Shown: one piece after another, positions 5,973-9,048 of the stretch
Position numbering within the stretch: position 1 is the first letter of the stretch
Layout of the letters: every line of letters begins with the position of its first letter
NCBI GenBank assembly: GCA_029940115.1
Contig: JAOZRQ010000265.1
Location: forward strand, 204 to 9,251
DNA: 9,048 nucleotides
Direction: 5' to 3'
Source: Desulfobacterales bacterium
GTDB taxonomy: Bacteria > Desulfobacterota > Desulfobacteria > Desulfobacterales > 4be13
The notes under the pieces: generated by a model
The model's database searches: none
The model's input: only the letters and a program-made list of their open reading frames with translations
Told to the model about the DNA's origin: nothing
Program-made: the position numbers and the translations under genes

Positions 5973-6167
5973 TCTCTTGGACATCTGAGACGGACATTCG
6001 GTTCGGCCGACATCGTGCTGAATTGTCTGGTGTTCAATATCGGCGGAGGAAACTATCGTCTGGTGGCAAGGGTCAATTTCACGGCTCACAGACTTTGGAT
6101 AAAGTACATCTTGCCGCATAAAGCGTATGAGAGACTGAATCTGAGGGAGGACGAAAAATGTCAGTAG
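5959..6167 (+). pseudogene. higB: Truncated, frameshifted HigB-type toxin remnant
   Basis: Translation from 6030 gives VFNIGGGNYRLVARVNF and then WIKYILPHKAYERL, the conserved core and C-terminus of HigB (RelE/ParE-fold mRNA interferase), ending at TAG 6165-6167. Upstream, RRTFGSADIV (from 5988) in the same frame also fits. The expected preceding segment, W-SAYDLLDI, is in another frame (from 5959) and joins at 5985/5988. Removing two bases there restores a continuous WSAYDLLDIRRTFGSADIV. The first 30 or so residues expected of HigB, including any start codon, are missing and replaced by the ATPase fragment. The usual TH before the final Tyr is PH here. The remnant overlaps the higA start by 10 bp, the normal order of higBA operons. 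A working toxin is very unlikely. Confidence 0.8.
6144..6150 (+). promoter_or_regulatory. Strong Shine-Dalgarno of higA
   Basis: AGGGAGG at 6144-6150 lies 7 bases before the ATG at 6158. It sits inside the higB remnant's coding sequence, so antitoxin translation survives loss of the toxin's 5' end. Confidence 0.75.
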
Positions 6168-6538
6168 CAAGGAAAATCGAACACCCGGGTCTTTGCCCGC
6201 TAAAAGCGATCAAAAACCAGGGGGACTATGAGGCAGCCCTCGCATCCATGGAACAGGTGTTTGACGAAACCGAAGGCCCCGTGGCCGACTATGCGGAAAC
6301 CCTCGGCATACTGATCGAACATTACGAAGATACTCATTTTCCGACCACTGAGGCTTCCGGCACCGAGGTTTTGGCATTCCTCATGGATCAGAATGGTCTG
6401 AGATCGAAGGATCTGGCAGACATGCTCGGCAATGAGCGGGCGGTTTCGGAAATATTGCACGGAGAACGCCCCCTGAATCTGAATCACATCAAACTGCTGG
6501 CAACGCATTTCAATGTGAATCCTGCCACGTTTGTGTGA
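6158..6538 (+). CDS. higA: HigA-type antitoxin with C-terminal XRE helix-turn-helix
   Basis: A 126-residue protein of the HigA antitoxin family. In intact loci HigA neutralises the HigB mRNA interferase and represses its own operon. The N-terminal half has the family's spacer region (LKAIKNQGDYEAALASMEQVF, given here in part: residues about 15-35). The C-terminal half is an XRE-like helix-turn-helix: VLAFLMDQNGLRSKDLADML (71-90) and RAVSEILHGERPLNLNHI (94-111), ending in the typical LATHFNVNPATFV. Unusually it has no functional partner: the HigB frame that overlaps its start is truncated and frameshifted. The reading frame is intact and its ribosome binding site strong, so it may persist as a solitary antitoxin or DNA-binding regulator. 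No promoter of its own was identified; the original one may have been lost with the 5' end of higB. Confidence 0.9.
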   Translation: MSVARKIEHPGLCPLKAIKNQGDYEAALASMEQVFDETEGPVADYAETLGILIEHYEDTHFPTTEASGTEVLAFLMDQNGLRSKDLADMLGNERAVSEILHGERPLNLNHIKLLATHFNVNPATFV

Positions 6539-6552
6539 TACGACATGGTGAC

Positions 6553-6597
6553 CCCGGCAATGAATTGCCGGGCTATTTTCACAAGTCCCTCCGGGAC
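6553..6597. repeat. REP-like double hairpin after higA, possible terminator
   Basis: CCCGGCAA-TGAA-TTGCCGGG (6553-6572) is a perfect 8-bp stem with a 4-base loop, followed by CTATTTTC. GTCCC-TCC-GGGAC (6585-6597) is a second, 5-bp stem. This pair of words (CCGGCAATGAATTGCCGG ... TCCCTCCGGGAC) resembles, from memory, a dispersed intergenic repeat found in several bacterial phyla. It begins 14 bp after the higA stop, so the first stem with its short T-run could also act as a weak terminator. Confidence 0.6.
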
Positions 6598-6646
6598 AAT
6601 TCCCCCAACTTGCACATGCGCCCGCGGCAAACCCCGTCCCCCGCTC

Positions 6647-6692
6647 CCGCCGGATTGACAAATCCGGCGGTGGTGACGGTTCGGATTTGTCA
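6647..6692. repeat. Two overlapping, mutually exclusive inverted repeats
   Basis: CCGCCGGATT (6647-6656) pairs perfectly with AATCCGGCGG (6661-6670) around a GACA loop. The loop and right arm also belong to TGACAAATCCG (6656-6666), which pairs perfectly with CGGATTTGTCA (6682-6692) over 11 bp. The two stems share bases and cannot form together. The arrangement is like an attenuator or a divergent repeat element. No T-tract follows either stem. Confidence 0.75.
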
Positions 6693-6768
6693 GGGAGTCA
6701 GCTGTCTGTCAACAAGAAATTTCAAATCCCGGCCGCGTGACTACGGTTTCTACGCCCTTAAACACTGA

Positions 6769-6798
6769 CTGCCAAAAACGCATTTTCATGGATATGAT
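6769..6798 (+). promoter_or_regulatory. Weak sigma70-like promoter candidate for recD2
   Basis: CTGCCA (6769-6774) and TATGAT (6793-6798) are separated by 18 bp, matching TTGACA/TATAAT at 4 and 5 of 6 positions, about 71 bp before the recD2 ATG. A second candidate is TGTAAA (6802-6807) with TATTAA (6824-6829), 16 bp apart. Such matches occur by chance in AT-rich DNA, so this is only a candidate. Confidence 0.25.
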
Positions 6799-6869
6799 GC
6801 ATGTAAACACAATGAAATCAACGTATTAAGTCAAATTGTGGAAAGGTCAATATTAAAGAGTGAAACATC

Positions 6870-9044
6870 ATGCTGGTCAACCTCCAAGGTCAAATCGAAC
6901 GCATCACCTACACCAACGAAGAGAATGGCTACACCGTCGCCAGGGTGAGGGTTTTTGGACATCGAGACCTAGTCACGGTGATTGGAAACCTCGTTGCCCC
7001 CGCGCCCGGAGAAATCCTCAGAATGAAGGGCGAGTGGACCAACCATTCCAAATATGGGGACCAATTCAAGGTCGCACAGTACCATACCGCGGTGCCGGCC
7101 ACAGTGGTCGGCATCCGGAAATATCTTGGTTCCGGCCTGATCAGAGGCGTGGGGCCCAAAATCGCCGAGCGCATTGTGGAGAAATTCGGAGAGGCTACGC
7201 TGGATGTCATTGAGGAGAAGATTGAGGATCTGGCCGAAGTCGAGGGGATCGGAAAGAAGCGTGTCCAGATGATCCGAAAAGCCTGGGATGAGCAGAAGGA
7301 GATCCGAGAGGTGATGATCTTCCTGCAATCCCACGGGGTCAGCTCAGGCTATGCCACGAAGATATTCAAGCAATACGGGAACAATGCCATAGCGGTGGTG
7401 AGGGAGAACCCCTATCGCCTGGCAACGGACATCTTCGGCATCGGATTTCTCACCGCAGACAAGATCGCGGAAAAATTGGGATTTGAAAAAAACTCGCCGC
7501 TGAGAGCCCGGGCCGGGGTGCTGTATGTGCTTCACAAACTTTCTGATGAAGGACATGTTTACTATCCTTATGAGCCGCTGATTGAGAAATCCTTGGAGGT
7601 TCTTGAGATCGACAGGGAGATCGTTGCGGATGCGATTGCCAAATGTGTGGCCGAGAAAAAGCTGGTGATCGAAGACCTGAACGAGGACTTGGAGGAGTTC
7701 AGGATGAACAACAAGGCGGTTTACCTCGCCAAGTTTCACACCTGTGAGACGCGGATCGCCGGCCGGTTGAAGAATCTCGTGAGCGCGCCCAAATCCATCC
7801 GGTCCGTGAAAGCGGAGAAGGCCTTGGAGTGGGTCCAGCAACAGCTCGCCATCGCGCTGGCTGAAAATCAGATTCGGGCGATCCGGTGCGCTCTGGAAAG
7901 CAAGGTGATGATCATCACCGGCGGACCCGGAACCGGAAAGACCACCATCGTCAATGCGATTCTGAAGATATTCGCCAAGGTGACCCCCCGGATCATGCTG
8001 GCCGCGCCCACCGGCAGGGCAGCCAAACGGATGGCGGAGACCACCGGCCATGAGGCCAAGACGATTCACCGGATGCTCGAATACAGCATGACCAAAGGCG
8101 GGTTTCAGAAGGACGACAAGAAGCCGCTTCACTGTGACCTGCTGATTGTGGATGAGGCCTCCATGATTGACACCATCCTGATGCATCATCTCCTCAAAGC
8201 GATCCCCTACGGGGCCACCTTCATCCTGGTGGGCGACGTGAACCAGCTCCCGTCGGTGGGCGCGGGAAATGTCCTCAACGACCTCATCAAGTCGGGCGCG
8301 GTGCCGGTGGTGGAGCTGAATGAGATCTTCCGCCAAGCCAAGGAGAGCCATATCATCATCAACGCCCATAAGATCAATAGGGGGATCATTCCGGAGACCG
8401 ATCCGAACGGATCTGGAACCGACTTTTATTTCATCGAGAAGGAAGAGCCGGAAAGGGTGCTCGACATCATCAGAAGACTCGTGAAGGAGCGTATTCCCCA
8501 ACGCTTCGGATTTGACCCGGTGGATGAGATCCAGGTGCTGACCCCCATGCACAAGGGGATCGTGGGCGCGGGCAATCTGAACACTGAATTGCAACGCCTG
8601 CTGAACCCGGATGAGAACGGCCTGAACCGGGGGGATCGGACCTATCGGGTCAATGACAAGGTGATGCAGATCAGAAACAATTACGACAAGGAAGTTTACA
8701 ACGGGGACATCGGAAGGATTACCGGGATCAAGCCGGAACTCAGGGAAGTGACCATCGCGTTTGGGGGTAAGGCCGTGGGATACAATTTCGCGGATATGGA
8801 TGAGATCGTGCTCGCTTATGCGGTCTCCGTACACAAATCCCAAGGGTCCGAATACCCCGCGGTGGTGATCCCGATCCTCACCCAGCATTACATCCTCTTG
8901 CAACGCAATCTGATTTACACCGCCGTGACCCGAGGCAGGGAATTGGTCGTGCTGGTGGGAACAAAAAGAGCATTGGCCATCGGCGTGAAGAACGACAAGA
9001 CCCAGAAACGCTTTACCTACCTGAAACATCGCTTGGCTGACTGA
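6870..9044 (+). CDS. recD2: RecD2-family ATP-dependent DNA helicase
   Basis: A complete 724-residue superfamily 1B helicase of the RecD2/YrrC type, which unwinds DNA 5'-to-3' and acts in repair and replication without RecBC. The N-terminal OB-like domain (about 1-75) starts with the family's ERITYTNEENGYTVARV. Tandem helix-hairpin-helix motifs follow: LIRGVGPKIAERIV (90-103), LAEVEGIGKKRVQMI (121-135) and a third around IFGIGFLTADKIAEKLGF (188-205). The helicase core has Walker A GGPGTGKT (351-358, Lys357), motif Ia AAPTGRAAKRM (378-388), Walker B LLIVDEAS (424-431), motif III LVGDVNQLPSVGAG (453-466), NEIFRQ (484-489) with the motif IV arginine, motif V VSVHKSQGSEYPAVVIP (652-668) and motif VI YTAVTRGRE (683-691). 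All ATPase motifs are intact. The start at 6870 gives the N-terminus typical of the family; the upstream GAG is only a weak ribosome binding site. No recB or recC is seen nearby. Confidence 0.96.
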   Translation: MLVNLQGQIERITYTNEENGYTVARVRVFGHRDLVTVIGNLVAPAPGEILRMKGEWTNHSKYGDQFKVAQYHTAVPATVVGIRKYLGSGLIRGVGPKIAERIVEKFGEATLDVIEEKIEDLAEVEGIGKKRVQMIRKAWDEQKEIREVMIFLQSHGVSSGYATKIFKQYGNNAIAVVRENPYRLATDIFGIGFLTADKIAEKLGFEKNSPLRARAGVLYVLHKLSDEGHVYYPYEPLIEKSLEVLEIDREIVADAIAKCVAEKKLVIEDLNEDLEEFRMNNKAVYLAKFHTCETRIAGRLKNLVSAPKSIRSVKAEKALEWVQQQLAIALAENQIRAIRCALESKVMIITGGPGTGKTTIVNAILKIFAKVTPRIMLAAPTGRAAKRMAETTGHEAKTIHRMLEYSMTKGGFQKDDKKPLHCDLLIVDEASMIDTILMHHLLKAIPYGATFILVGDVNQLPSVGAGNVLNDLIKSGAVPVVELNEIFRQAKESHIIINAHKINRGIIPETDPNGSGTDFYFIEKEEPERVLDIIRRLVKERIPQRFGFDPVDEIQVLTPMHKGIVGAGNLNTELQRLLNPDENGLNRGDRTYRVNDKVMQIRNNYDKEVYNGDIGRITGIKPELREVTIAFGGKAVGYNFADMDEIVLAYAVSVHKSQGSEYPAVVIPILTQHYILLQRNLIYTAVTRGRELVVLVGTKRALAIGVKNDKTQKRFTYLKHRLAD

Positions 9045-9048
9045 GCCC

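Larger units (their letters stand above)
6539..6869. other. Hairpin-rich intergenic region between higA and recD2
   Basis: This 331-bp gap holds no convincing gene. Its first 60 bp contain two short hairpins resembling a dispersed repeat. The middle (6647-6692) holds two overlapping inverted repeats, and the last 100 bp are AT-rich and probably contain the recD2 promoter. A 77-codon frame at 6535-6768 runs through the hairpins, overlaps the higA stop and has no protein-like features. Confidence 0.7.

Noticed and set aside
6535..6768. 77-codon frame overlapping the higA stop
   Set aside because: It translates through three hairpins and a dispersed-repeat-like element and has no recognisable protein features.
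7344..9029. Long open frame of 561 codons on the minus strand
   Set aside because: It lies entirely antisense to recD2, whose helicase motifs are all intact. Its translation shows no recognisable domain, only His/Val/Gly-rich sequence typical of mirrored coding DNA.

Overview
The window reads as chromosomal DNA of moderate GC from a Gram-negative bacterium. It is most likely a deltaproteobacterium (Desulfobacterota). The basis is the long PrkA kinase, the style of the PAS sensor kinase, and the abundance of short tandem and inverted repeats at gene borders. That placement is inference from protein style, not a phylogeny. All supported genes lie on the + strand.

Layout. (1) 1-77: a 17-bp tandem repeat array directly upstream of prkA. 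(2) 100-2439: a long PrkA-family AAA+ serine protein kinase. (3) 2438-2515: heptamer repeats (CTGTAAG / CTTACAG) in inverted arrangement, running from the prkA stop to the Shine-Dalgarno of the next gene. (4) 2525-4489: a membrane-bound PAS sensor histidine kinase. Its PAS domain is interrupted by about 95 residues, including nine DSVPL(S/P) hexapeptide repeats encoded by an 18-bp tandem array. (5) 4490-4751: an intergenic stretch with two identical 36-bp repeats separated by exactly 36 bp. (6) 4752-5426: an endonuclease III-like DNA glycosylase. (7) 5427-5669: an intergenic stretch with an 18-bp duplication and a 12-bp direct repeat. (8) 5670-6167: a broken region where the N-terminal part of an AAA_14-type ATPase runs into a truncated, frameshifted higB toxin remnant. 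(9) 6158-6538: an intact higA antitoxin. (10) 6539-6869: a hairpin-rich intergenic region. (11) 6870-9044: a complete RecD2-type helicase.

Functional reading. PrkA and the histidine kinase are consecutive and co-directional, so they could form a stress or nutrient signalling unit. The usual PrkA partners (YeaH/YhbH and SpoVR families) are not in the window but could lie upstream. Nth and RecD2 are both DNA-maintenance enzymes, but a decayed toxin-antitoxin locus separates them and nothing here shows co-transcription.

The most unusual property is that nearly every gene junction, and the inside of one gene, carries a different family of short repeats. Several are arranged head-to-head so that the transcript could fold. 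I did not find a complete unknown multigene system. The best leads are the repeat array inside the sensor domain, the 36/36/36 repeat unit resembling a minimal CRISPR, and the chimeric ATPase::HigB remnant.
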